Of a stretch of 64,000 nt of DNA, positions 46,191 through 54,862 are shown piece by piece. Each line of letters opens with the position of its first letter. Position 1 is the stretch's first letter. Both the position numbers and the translations under genes were made by a program. The notes beneath the pieces are model-generated. The model saw nothing but the letters and a program-made list of their open reading frames with translations. It made no database searches and was not told where the DNA came from. Source of the DNA: SKHV01 sp963678565 (GTDB taxonomy: Bacteria; Bacteroidota; Bacteroidia; Bacteroidales; Prolixibacteraceae); assembly GCA_963678565.1 (NCBI GenBank), contig OY782875.1, positions 496,001-560,000 of the forward strand, given 5' to 3'.

Positions 46191-46229
46191 AAAAAAACGA
46201 TTGAGATAAGTTTATCTCAACCGTTTTTT
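46191..46229 (-). terminator. terminator between DksA-like gene and lspA
   Basis: AAAAAACGATTGAGATAA (46192-46209) pairs with TTATCTCAACCGTTTTTT (46212-46229), with one mismatch. On the minus strand it ends in a U run right after the DksA-like gene. Confidence 0.8.
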
Positions 46230-46247
46230 CAACTATTTGAACGATTG

Positions 46248-46625
46248 TTATCGTTGGTTATTTTTTGCTTCGATGCTTAGCGTTGCATGTGGCACCGCTT
46301 TTAAGCGATCTTTTGAAATTAATTTGCCGGTTTCGCGACAAATACCGTAAGTTTTGTTTTCAATACGTACAAGGGCTGCTTGTAGGTGTTGAATAAATTT
46401 TAATTGACGCTGAGCTAATTTACCGGCTTCCTCTTTTGATAGGGTTGCTGCTCCTTCTTCTAATATTTTGAAAGTAGGAGATGTATCTTGTGTGTCATTG
46501 TCGTCTCCATGCGTGATCGAATTTTTAAATATATCGTAATCGCGCTGAGCTTTTTCTAATTTACCAAGAATAATAGCTCTAAATTCCTGTAACTCGGTAT
46601 CTGAGTATCTGTTCTTCTCGCTCAT
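46248..46625 (-). CDS. DksA/TraR-family protein without full zinc finger
   Basis: A 125-residue protein beginning MSEKNRYSDTELQEF (ATG at 46623-46625; a longer frame to 46685 has no family resemblance). It has the long coiled-coil hairpin of DksA (about 10-90), then KTYGICRETGKLISKDRLKAVPHATLSIEA, which is the DksA C-terminal signature. Only the first Cys of the C4 zinc finger remains, so zinc binding is probably lost, as is usual for this Bacteroidota version. DksA-like proteins bind the secondary channel of RNA polymerase. It lies between ileS and lspA, the common arrangement in the phylum. Confidence 0.88.
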   Translation of the reverse strand: MSEKNRYSDTELQEFRAIILGKLEKAQRDYDIFKNSITHGDDNDTQDTSPTFKILEEGAATLSKEEAGKLAQRQLKFIQHLQAALVRIENKTYGICRETGKLISKDRLKAVPHATLSIEAKNNQR

Positions 46626-46704
46626 AGTTGTAATTGTTTCAGTATTAATTTGATAAATCCCCCCAAATGTATAAAAATTTGGCAATAAAATTTATCAATC
46701 ATCT

Positions 46705-49700
46705 TTACTGCTTCTCGACACTAATTTTAACTGAAATTCCTTCAATGTCGATTGCACGTGTACTTGCCTTATCCAGTTGCTCAATTAGTTCAAGCGATAC
46801 TCCTAAAGTTTGGGCTTTGATGTAGTCGCTGTATTGTTCAACTGCGGAGTTGATTGAATCGTTACGTTCGATGAGGATGCTTACCTTATCGGTTACGTCA
46901 AAATCACTTTCTTTACGAATGTTTTGAATACGATTAACAAACTCGCGCGCTATTCCTTCAAAGCGAAGTTCTTCTGTAATATTAATATCCAAGGCTACCG
47001 TTAAACTACCTTCGTTGGCAACTAACCAACCGGGGATATCTTCTGTAACAATTTCAACGTCGCTTTTTGTTAGCTCGATCTTTTGGTTATCCACCTCAAT
47101 TTCGCAATTTCCCTTTGTTTCGATATCGTTAATATCATTCTGCTCTAATTTAGCAATTGCAGCTGAAACTTGCTTCATTAATTTGCCAAATTTTGGGCCT
47201 AATGATTTAAAATTCGGTTTTATTTTTTTCTTAATAACTCCGGAACTATCGGTGAGGTATTCAATCTCTTTTACATTGATTTCTGAAAGAATAATATTCT
47301 CGACCGATTCTAATTGTTTTTGTACCTTTTTATTTAATACCGGAATAATTATTTTCGATAATGGCTGGCGCACTTTTAGTTTTTCTTTTCGGCGTAATCC
47401 GAGTACCATACTCGATATTTTTTGTGCCATGTCCATTCTTTCTTCTAAAGCTGAATCGATTAAACTCTCGTCGTAGCTTGGGAAATCTGAAATGTGAACG
47501 CTCTGATCGGTTTCTTTTCCGGTTGTTTTATTCAAATCGTTATACAGCTGATCCATGTAGAATGGAGCAATTGGCGCTGCAAGTTTTGCAACGGTTGATA
47601 AACAAGTGTACAAGGTTTGATAGGCCGATAATTTATCGGTAGTCATATCGCCACCCCAGTAACGTTTACGACTTAAACGCACAAACCAATTACTTAGATT
47701 TTCGCTAACAAATTCTGAAATTGCTCTTCCGGCGCGTGTTGGCTCGTAAGTTTCGTAACACTCGGTTACCGTTTTGGTTAAAGTGTTTAACAACGAAAGA
47801 ATCCAACGATCTAATTCGGGACGATCGGTAAATGGCACCTCGTCTTCGGCATAGGTAAAGCCATCGATGTTGGCATACAATGCAAAGAAACTGTAGGTGT
47901 TGTATAGGGTTCCGAAGAATTTACGACGAACTTCGTCAACTCCTGAAATATCGAATTTAAGGTTGTCCCAAGGCTGTGCATTGGTAATCATGTACCAGCG
48001 TAATGGATCGGAACCATATTTATTGATGGTTTCAAAAGGATCAACCGCATTGCCCAGGCGCTTACTCATTTTGTTGCCTTTGGCATCGAGCACCAAACCG
48101 TTAGAAATGATGTTTTTGAAAGCCACATCGTCCATAATCATGGTGGCAATGGCATGCAAGGTAAAGAACCATCCACGGGTTTGATCGACCCCTTCGGCAA
48201 TGAAGTTGGCAGGGAAAACCTGTTCAAACATTTCTTTGTTTTCGAACGGATAGTGCATTTGTGCGTATGGCATTGCACCCGAATCGAACCAAACATCGAT
48301 TAAGTCGGTTTCGCGGAACATTTTTTCTCCACTTTCTGAAACCAAAATAATATCGTCGACATACGGACGGTGTAAATCTATTTTATCGTAGTTTTCTTTA
48401 TTGTATTCGCCTATTTTAAATCCTTCGTAAGGATTTTTATCCATGTAGCCTGCAGCAATCGATTTTTCAATTTCTTGCATTAACTCTTCGGTAGAACCAA
48501 TACAGATTTCTTCTTTGCCGTCTTCGGTTCTCCAAATAGGCAATGGTGTTCCCCAGTAGCGTGAACGCGATAAGTTCCAGTCGACCAAATTTTCTAACCA
48601 GTTGCCAAAACGACCCGTTCCGGTGCTTGCAGGTTTCCAATTGATGGTTTTATTCAATTCCATCATTCGATCTTTGATCGTTGTGGTTTTGATGAACCAT
48701 GAATCTAATGGGTAGTACAATACTGGTTTGTCGGTTCTCCAACAGTGTGGATAATTGTGCTCGTGTTTTTCAACTTTGAAAGCCTTGTTTTCTTTTTTCA
48801 ACATCACCGAAAGGTCGATGTCGAGCGAAGGATCTTTCTCGTTAAGAGTATCATCGTAGGCATTTTTCACATAACGACCAGCAAAGTCGCGGTAAATACG
48901 CTCGTTTACATAAGCTTTTGCCCAGTTTTCATCTAAATCTTCAATGTGGTAGAATTTTCCGGTACGATCGACCATTGCCTGGCGTTTGCCTTCTTTGTCG
49001 AGCATAATCAAAGGTACAATTCCGGCTTGTTTGGCAACGCGATCATCATCGGCACCAAAAGTAGGCGCAATGTGTACAATCCCGGTTCCATCTTCGGTGG
49101 TTACATAGTCGCCCGGAATTACTTTAAAGGCATTTCCTTCGGGTTTTACAAAAGGAATTAGCTGCTCGTAAGCAACTCCAACAAAATCGGTTCCTTTGTA
49201 TTCGGCCAATACTTTAAATGGAATTTTTTTATCGCCCACTTTGTAATCTTCGAAAGCCAATTCGGCATTTTTAGGATTAAAGTGACTGTCCATTAAATCT
49301 TTTGCAAGAATGGCAATAATTGGCTGCCCTGTATATGGATTGAATGATTTTACTTTTACGTAAGTGATTTTAGGACCAACGGCCAATGCGGTGTTCGATG
49401 GTAAAGTCCAAGGAGTTGTGGTCCAGGCTAAGAAGTATAAATCAGAATCGACATCCTCAAATAATTGCTCTGATGCTTCGTTGCGAACCACTTTAAACTG
49501 CGCTGTTGCAGTGGTATCTTTTACATCGCGGTAACAACCCGGTTGATTCAATTCGTGCGAACTTAAACCCGTTCCGGCAGCAGGCGAGTAGGGTTGGATG
49601 GTGTAGCCTTTGTACAACAAACCTTTTTTGTACATCTGCTTCAATAGCCACCAAAGGGTTTCGATGTAACGGTTGTCGTAGGTAATGTAGGGATCGTCCA

Positions 49701-50136
49701 TGTTTACCCAATAGCCCATTTGGCGGGTTAATTCTTCCCACTCTTTGGTGTATTTCATTACCTCTTTGCGGCAGGCTGCATTGTATTCGCCAACGCTAAT
49801 GTTTTTGCCAATATCTTCTTTGGTAATGCCCAGCATTTTTTCAACGCCCAGCTCAACGGGAAGCCCATGGGTGTCCCAACCGGCTTTACGTTTTACCAAA
49901 AATCCTTGCATGGTTTTATAGCGACAGAAAATATCTTTAATGGCACGTGCCATTACGTGGTGAATTCCGGGCATTCCATTTGCAGATGGAGGTCCTTCGT
50001 AAAAAACAAAAGTAGGTTTTCCCTCGCGGGTACTCATACTTTTATGAAACGTATCGTCCTCTTCCCAACGCTTCTGTATCTCTTTATTAATCTGTGATAA
50101 ATCGAATGATTTGTATTCTGTAAATTTTTGATTCAT
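46705..50136 (-). CDS. ileS: isoleucyl-tRNA synthetase, eukaryote-like type
   Basis: Charges tRNA-Ile. The 1143-residue protein has EGPPSANGMPGIHHVMARAI (the HIGH-type motif as GIHH), DTHGLPVELGVEK, editing-domain segments (WTTTPWTLPSNTALAVG, DGTGIVHIAPTFG), the KMSKRLGNAVDPFETI loop for ATP, and a long C-terminal tRNA-binding part. Length and the GIHH form are those of the eukaryote-like IleRS (type 2), the kind linked with mupirocin tolerance. It heads a minus-strand group that continues into the DksA-like gene 80 bp downstream. No T-box or leader peptide is visible in the 159-bp gap upstream. Confidence 0.97.
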   Translation of the reverse strand: MNQKFTEYKSFDLSQINKEIQKRWEEDDTFHKSMSTREGKPTFVFYEGPPSANGMPGIHHVMARAIKDIFCRYKTMQGFLVKRKAGWDTHGLPVELGVEKMLGITKEDIGKNISVGEYNAACRKEVMKYTKEWEELTRQMGYWVNMDDPYITYDNRYIETLWWLLKQMYKKGLLYKGYTIQPYSPAAGTGLSSHELNQPGCYRDVKDTTATAQFKVVRNEASEQLFEDVDSDLYFLAWTTTPWTLPSNTALAVGPKITYVKVKSFNPYTGQPIIAILAKDLMDSHFNPKNAELAFEDYKVGDKKIPFKVLAEYKGTDFVGVAYEQLIPFVKPEGNAFKVIPGDYVTTEDGTGIVHIAPTFGADDDRVAKQAGIVPLIMLDKEGKRQAMVDRTGKFYHIEDLDENWAKAYVNERIYRDFAGRYVKNAYDDTLNEKDPSLDIDLSVMLKKENKAFKVEKHEHNYPHCWRTDKPVLYYPLDSWFIKTTTIKDRMMELNKTINWKPASTGTGRFGNWLENLVDWNLSRSRYWGTPLPIWRTEDGKEEICIGSTEELMQEIEKSIAAGYMDKNPYEGFKIGEYNKENYDKIDLHRPYVDDIILVSESGEKMFRETDLIDVWFDSGAMPYAQMHYPFENKEMFEQVFPANFIAEGVDQTRGWFFTLHAIATMIMDDVAFKNIISNGLVLDAKGNKMSKRLGNAVDPFETINKYGSDPLRWYMITNAQPWDNLKFDISGVDEVRRKFFGTLYNTYSFFALYANIDGFTYAEDEVPFTDRPELDRWILSLLNTLTKTVTECYETYEPTRAGRAISEFVSENLSNWFVRLSRKRYWGGDMTTDKLSAYQTLYTCLSTVAKLAAPIAPFYMDQLYNDLNKTTGKETDQSVHISDFPSYDESLIDSALEERMDMAQKISSMVLGLRRKEKLKVRQPLSKIIIPVLNKKVQKQLESVENIILSEINVKEIEYLTDSSGVIKKKIKPNFKSLGPKFGKLMKQVSAAIAKLEQNDINDIETKGNCEIEVDNQKIELTKSDVEIVTEDIPGWLVANEGSLTVALDINITEELRFEGIAREFVNRIQNIRKESDFDVTDKVSILIERNDSINSAVEQYSDYIKAQTLGVSLELIEQLDKASTRAIDIEGISVKISVEKQ

Positions 50137-50295
50137 AACAACAAAAAGCCAGTTTTTTAAAAAGTTTACAAATATATAAAAACAGTTAGTTAATGCAGTC
50201 TATTTTAAACTTTTAGTGCTTTTTGTTTTAAATCTTAATTATTGAGGATTAAAATTAGCTGTGATTTTTTGAAGAACCCATTGAAAGAGGATTGT

Positions 50296-52188
50296 TTAAC
50301 GTCTTTCTGATGTTGTTCCTCCTCGTGGACTTTTACCTTCCTTTTTACCTTCTTCTTTTTCAATAAGTTCTTCATCGATGATATCTTTAACTTCGATTAA
50401 AGAAGGATCTAGATCCCAAGTTTCATCGTATTCCCAATTCGATTTTACTTTTATAACTTTCGGGAAATAATAAATTCTTTCGGGGTAAAGATTTTCTTCT
50501 AAATTTCCGGTATCCCATTTGCCATTGTTGTTTTGGTCGTCGACGATTTTGAAAATGTATTTGCCCGGTTCGAGGTATTTAAATTCTATTTCGTTTGTTG
50601 TCGATGTAATTTTCTTTCTTTGAACAATGTCTTCGTTACTGTTATTTTTAAGAAGATACAAAATACCGTTGCCTTTAAAACCTGTGAGACTTAGAACGAT
50701 GGTTCCGTAATAATCGTCTTTTTGAGTGATGAATTTTGAGCTGAAAGTATTGTTTGGTATTCCGGTAATACTGTAAACAGCAGCAGAATCGATTTCGACA
50801 GAATATCTCTGTTGGGGTTTTAAATTTGTATTGATGATGAATTTTCGAAGTGAATTATTCTTGAACTTTAGATTGAATTTAATTGGTTTAAAGGTGGAAT
50901 CGTTGACCATTTCGTACAAGTGTACAATTGTATCCTGAAAATTTATCATTGGATATTCGCTCTCAAAAACCAGAGGTTGACTGTAGTTGTAATTATTTAC
51001 AATTTTAGAATTGATATTGAAACTTGCTGCTGGAGGAGCTTTCTGAGTGTTATCCGATTTTTTTTCTTTTCTTGCTTTTTTAACAGGTGCCAAAAACTTA
51101 ATTGTATCGGAAAAAGTATAGTAATTTTCTGTAGAATCGTTGAGCATTGAATAGTGAAATGCCATACGAATGGTGTCGATATTGATGATGGTTGAATCGG
51201 TAAGCCAAATGCTTACTGAGTCTCTTTTTATGCCAAATTCGGTGTAATTCCAATTTGGAATGGTGTCGGTATTTAACATCTCAAATCGAAACGAATCGCT
51301 TAAGGACTCATTGAATAACAATTCAATTTTATGCTTGTTGACCCGATCAAAACTGCTTAAATACTGAGTGAAAGATTCAGCCTCAAAAAGTAATAAATTA
51401 AGATCGCCGGGGAAAAATTCAGTGTATCCATTCGAGATGGTGGTATCGTTGTCGATAATGAGGGTGTCGATTTGCTGAATATAATTTGCTGAAACTTCAA
51501 CCGACGAATCGAGAAATGCAATTTGCTCGGTAGGTTGACTATACATCATGTCTTTATCACCATCCATCAAAGCATAAACTCGATATTTTCCATGCGGAAG
51601 ATTATCTAAAACAAAGTTTCCTTCTAGGTCGGAATTGGCAATGAAATCGGGTTTTAAGGTGGTAATTACCGAATCGTCTAAAATTGAATAAACGCCAATC
51701 AATGCATTTTCAATTGGCAGCATTGTTGCTGCATCAATCACTTTTCCAGCAATAACCATTGTATCTAAAACATCGCCTGTTGAAAAGCGCATTCTGAAAT
51801 TTTCAATTGGATTTCCTTCGTTGAAATCTTTAATTCCATTTCGGAAATCGAAAGAGTAAGTGCGGTCGGGAATTAAATCTTCGTTGAGTTTAATCACCAA
51901 ACTTTTTCCTTTGTTACGAATGGTAGGATCTTCGGCCAATGGTGGCGAAACCACTAAGTCTTGAGACAAACTTCCGCTTTGAATGTATTCGTCGAACTCA
52001 ATAGTTATTTGGTCGGAAGTAATATTCACATCGTTTGGAAGCGGTGAAATATAAAGGATAACCGGAGCAATAGAATCTCGTGGGCCACCAGTTGGTCCAG
52101 AACCTTGATTTGCACAACTATACAGAATAATTGATGCAAGCAAAATTAGAATTGCATTATAAAACGATATGCTTGTATATTTTTTCAT
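50296..52188 (-). CDS. Ig-like domain lipoprotein
   Basis: A 630-residue lipoprotein: signal peptide with lipobox LYSC (Cys about 25), then the family opening NQGSGPTGGPRDSIAPV. A bacterial Ig-like (Big_5-type) domain is next (about 45-140, ITIEFDEYIQSGSL, then RTYSFDFRNGIKDFNEGNPI), followed by a carboxypeptidase-regulatory-like segment (about 150-215), Ser/Asp-rich regions and a C-terminal segment with KIVDDQNNNGKWDTGNL. Proteins of this type are common, uncharacterised outer-membrane lipoproteins in Bacteroidota. It lies 23 bp downstream of the PBP1A gene on the same strand, so it is probably in one operon with it. A cell-envelope role is likely but unproven. Confidence 0.85.
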   Translation of the reverse strand: MKKYTSISFYNAILILLASIILYSCANQGSGPTGGPRDSIAPVILYISPLPNDVNITSDQITIEFDEYIQSGSLSQDLVVSPPLAEDPTIRNKGKSLVIKLNEDLIPDRTYSFDFRNGIKDFNEGNPIENFRMRFSTGDVLDTMVIAGKVIDAATMLPIENALIGVYSILDDSVITTLKPDFIANSDLEGNFVLDNLPHGKYRVYALMDGDKDMMYSQPTEQIAFLDSSVEVSANYIQQIDTLIIDNDTTISNGYTEFFPGDLNLLLFEAESFTQYLSSFDRVNKHKIELLFNESLSDSFRFEMLNTDTIPNWNYTEFGIKRDSVSIWLTDSTIINIDTIRMAFHYSMLNDSTENYYTFSDTIKFLAPVKKARKEKKSDNTQKAPPAASFNINSKIVNNYNYSQPLVFESEYPMINFQDTIVHLYEMVNDSTFKPIKFNLKFKNNSLRKFIINTNLKPQQRYSVEIDSAAVYSITGIPNNTFSSKFITQKDDYYGTIVLSLTGFKGNGILYLLKNNSNEDIVQRKKITSTTNEIEFKYLEPGKYIFKIVDDQNNNGKWDTGNLEENLYPERIYYFPKVIKVKSNWEYDETWDLDPSLIEVKDIIDEELIEKEEGKKEGKSPRGGTTSERR

Positions 52189-52211
52189 GGTATTGTTGCT
52201 TTCCGCAGATT

Positions 52212-54581
52212 TTAAAAGAAATTGTCTAATTTAGGCATGGTTTCTTCTACCGGTGAATCGTTGTCGTTACAATTTAAGTCGATGTCAAATCCTTCGGGTT
52301 TTTCAAAATTTATTTCTTGTGAATAGTTTAATGTTGAATCGGCAAAAACCTTCTTGAAGAATCGGGCGAAAGCAGGAAGCGCCATGTTGGCTCCTTGTCC
52401 GCGTCGTAAGTCTTCAAAGTGAATGCTACGATAATTGGCCCCGGTCCAAACTCCTGCGGCTAACTCGGGAGTCATTCCAACAAACCAACCGTCACTTTGA
52501 TTCTGGGTGGTTCCGGTTTTGGCTGCAAACGGAGCTTTATGTCCGCCATAAGCTTTATAGTCGCCCCAGTTAAATCTTAGTCGTCTACCAGAACCTTCAT
52601 TTACAACATTCTGTAACAAATTAATCATTAAATAGGCCGTATGAGGATCTAAAGCATCGGAGCGTGTTGGCGAAAAGTTTGAAATTACATTTCCGTTTTT
52701 ATCTTCAATTCGGGAAACAATTAAGGGCGTTGTGTAAACTCCTTTGTTGGCAAAAGTGCTGTAGGCTGCCACCATTTCGTAGAGCGTAATTTCTCCTGTT
52801 CCGAGGAACATAGATGGTACTGCAGGAACATCACTATAGATGCCCATTTTGCGCATTACTTCTAACATTAATTCAGGACTGTATTGTTTCATCACCCAAG
52901 CCGAAATTTGATTGACAGAATTAGCTAATCCCCATCGGAGGGTCACCATTTTTCCATCCATATCGCTTACGTCGGAGTTTTTAGCTGTCCAAGTTTCTCC
53001 GGTTGGCAATGCAAACGAAACTTCAACATTCGGCACTTTTTTACAAGGCGACATGCCATTTTGCATGGCCAAGGTATATAAAAATGGTTTGCATGTAGAT
53101 CCAACTTGACGTTTGTAAGTGGAGGAACGTACCATGTCGATCTCGGTAAAACCATAAGCAGCTCCACCAACCCAAGCTTTGATTTCTCCTGTGTTTGGAT
53201 CCATTGCCATTAAAGAAGAACTCAAATGTTTCAAGTAATATTTAATTGAATCGAGCGGCGACATGATCGAATCTTTGTAGCCATCCCAGGTATATACCAT
53301 CAAGGTATCGGGTGTTTCAAATACCTTTCGGATGCGCTCCATGGTATAGCCGCGTTTCTTTAATTGCTTGTAGCGATGCGAACGCTTTATTTCGTTAGAG
53401 AGATTATTCTCGGCTTCTTCTTCTGATAAATCGTTTGAAAATGGTGGATGCTCAAAAGTAGCAACATGTTCGTCGAACTGCGGTTGTAAAACTTTCAAAT
53501 GTTCTTCAACCGATTCTTCGGCATAAGCTTGCATACGAGAATCGAGGGTTACAAATATTTTTAAACCGTCTTTGTACAAATTATAGGTATCGCCATCAGG
53601 TTTCATGTTTTTATTACACCATCCATACAGCGGATCGGTAAACCAAGCAACTGAATCTTCTGTATAGCGCTGTTGCGAACGACTTCCTGAACCATAGTTT
53701 GAGCGCTTTGGTTTTGAGGCGATCATGGTTCTTTCCAAATATTTTCTGAAGTAGGGCGCAATTCCTTCTTTATACGATTGTGTTTGGAAATCGATGTTGA
53801 GCGGAAGCGCTTTTAGTGAATCAAATTGTTCGATATTCAAATAATGGTTGCGAAGCATTTGTCCCATTACTGTATTTCGTCTTTTAATTGCACTCTTTGG
53901 ATTTCGTGCAGGATTGTAGATCCACGGATTTTTTAACATTCCAATTAGAACTGCTGCTTCTTCAACTTTTAGTTCAGAAGGTTTTTTGTTGAAATAAGTT
54001 TTTGCGGCATTGTTGATTCCAAAGGCATTGTAGATGAATTCGAATTTATTCAAATACATGGCAATAATTTCTTCTTTGGTATAACTACGTTCTAGTTTAA
54101 CTGCAATAATCCATTCTCTGAACTTTCGAATAACTAATTGAAATCCTGATATACTTTCGCGCGGGAACAACAACTTTGCCAATTGTTGACTAATGGTACT
54201 TCCTCCACCTTGCGAAAGATCGTTACTTAGAACTCCCTTTACAACTCTTCCTAGTCCTTTTAAATCGATTCCTGAGTGTTCGTAATAGCGCTCATCTTCG
54301 GTGGCAACCAAGGCTTGAACTAAGTAAGGGCTCATGTCCTTATAATCAACCATTATTCGATTTTCACCCTTATAATACCTCCCTAAAATTGCACCATCGG
54401 ATGTAATAATTTCGGTGGTAATTTGATTTTTAGGATTCTCCAATTCTTCAAAACTTGGCATGAAGCCTAGTTTACCTTGCGCCATCGCCCAAAAAAACAC
54501 GATGGTGGCAAAAAACGCAATGGCAACCAATACCCATAGTCCAATTATATATTTGCGAAAACCTCTTTTTTTCGATTCCAT
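52212..54581 (-). CDS. penicillin-binding protein 1A (bifunctional)
   Basis: A class A PBP of 789 residues that polymerises and cross-links peptidoglycan. One N-terminal membrane helix (about 10-32) is followed by the GT51 transglycosylase domain (VATEDERYYEHSGIDLKG, GGSTISQQLAKLLFPRES, KEEIIAMYLNKFEF) and then the transpeptidase domain with SxxK in STYKRQVGSTCKPFLY, SVN in ANSVNQIS, and KTGTTQNQSDGWFVG. All catalytic motifs are intact. It faces topA divergently across 281 bp with no recognisable site and probably drives the downstream Ig-like lipoprotein gene. Confidence 0.96.
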   Translation of the reverse strand: MESKKRGFRKYIIGLWVLVAIAFFATIVFFWAMAQGKLGFMPSFEELENPKNQITTEIITSDGAILGRYYKGENRIMVDYKDMSPYLVQALVATEDERYYEHSGIDLKGLGRVVKGVLSNDLSQGGGSTISQQLAKLLFPRESISGFQLVIRKFREWIIAVKLERSYTKEEIIAMYLNKFEFIYNAFGINNAAKTYFNKKPSELKVEEAAVLIGMLKNPWIYNPARNPKSAIKRRNTVMGQMLRNHYLNIEQFDSLKALPLNIDFQTQSYKEGIAPYFRKYLERTMIASKPKRSNYGSGSRSQQRYTEDSVAWFTDPLYGWCNKNMKPDGDTYNLYKDGLKIFVTLDSRMQAYAEESVEEHLKVLQPQFDEHVATFEHPPFSNDLSEEEAENNLSNEIKRSHRYKQLKKRGYTMERIRKVFETPDTLMVYTWDGYKDSIMSPLDSIKYYLKHLSSSLMAMDPNTGEIKAWVGGAAYGFTEIDMVRSSTYKRQVGSTCKPFLYTLAMQNGMSPCKKVPNVEVSFALPTGETWTAKNSDVSDMDGKMVTLRWGLANSVNQISAWVMKQYSPELMLEVMRKMGIYSDVPAVPSMFLGTGEITLYEMVAAYSTFANKGVYTTPLIVSRIEDKNGNVISNFSPTRSDALDPHTAYLMINLLQNVVNEGSGRRLRFNWGDYKAYGGHKAPFAAKTGTTQNQSDGWFVGMTPELAAGVWTGANYRSIHFEDLRRGQGANMALPAFARFFKKVFADSTLNYSQEINFEKPEGFDIDLNCNDNDSPVEETMPKLDNFF

Positions 54582-54862
54582 ACCCTAAACGTTAAGATGC
54601 AAATATAATTATTTTACCTTGTGAAGTAGCTTTTGTAGATGTTTTGATCGATTCACTTTTCTTTGATTATTAACCATACAAGCTGCTGTTTATTGTGCTT
54701 TCGACATGATTTTAGAGTTACATTTTCGATACATAATGTTAAAAATTTTGTTGTTCGCTTACCTTTTGCTTTAATTTGCAACAAATTTCAACTTAAATTA
54801 CAATAGAATTGTGACATTTGTCGGGCTTCGTATTTTAAGAAGAAAATAACTGATGTTTATTT

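Noticed and set aside
46248..46400. Missing zinc-finger cysteines in the DksA-like protein as decay
   Set aside because: The same pattern is usual in this Bacteroidota subfamily, and the rest of the protein is intact.
50137..50295. T-box or Ile-rich leader peptide before ileS
   Set aside because: No T-box core and no Ile-codon run were found on the minus strand upstream of ileS.
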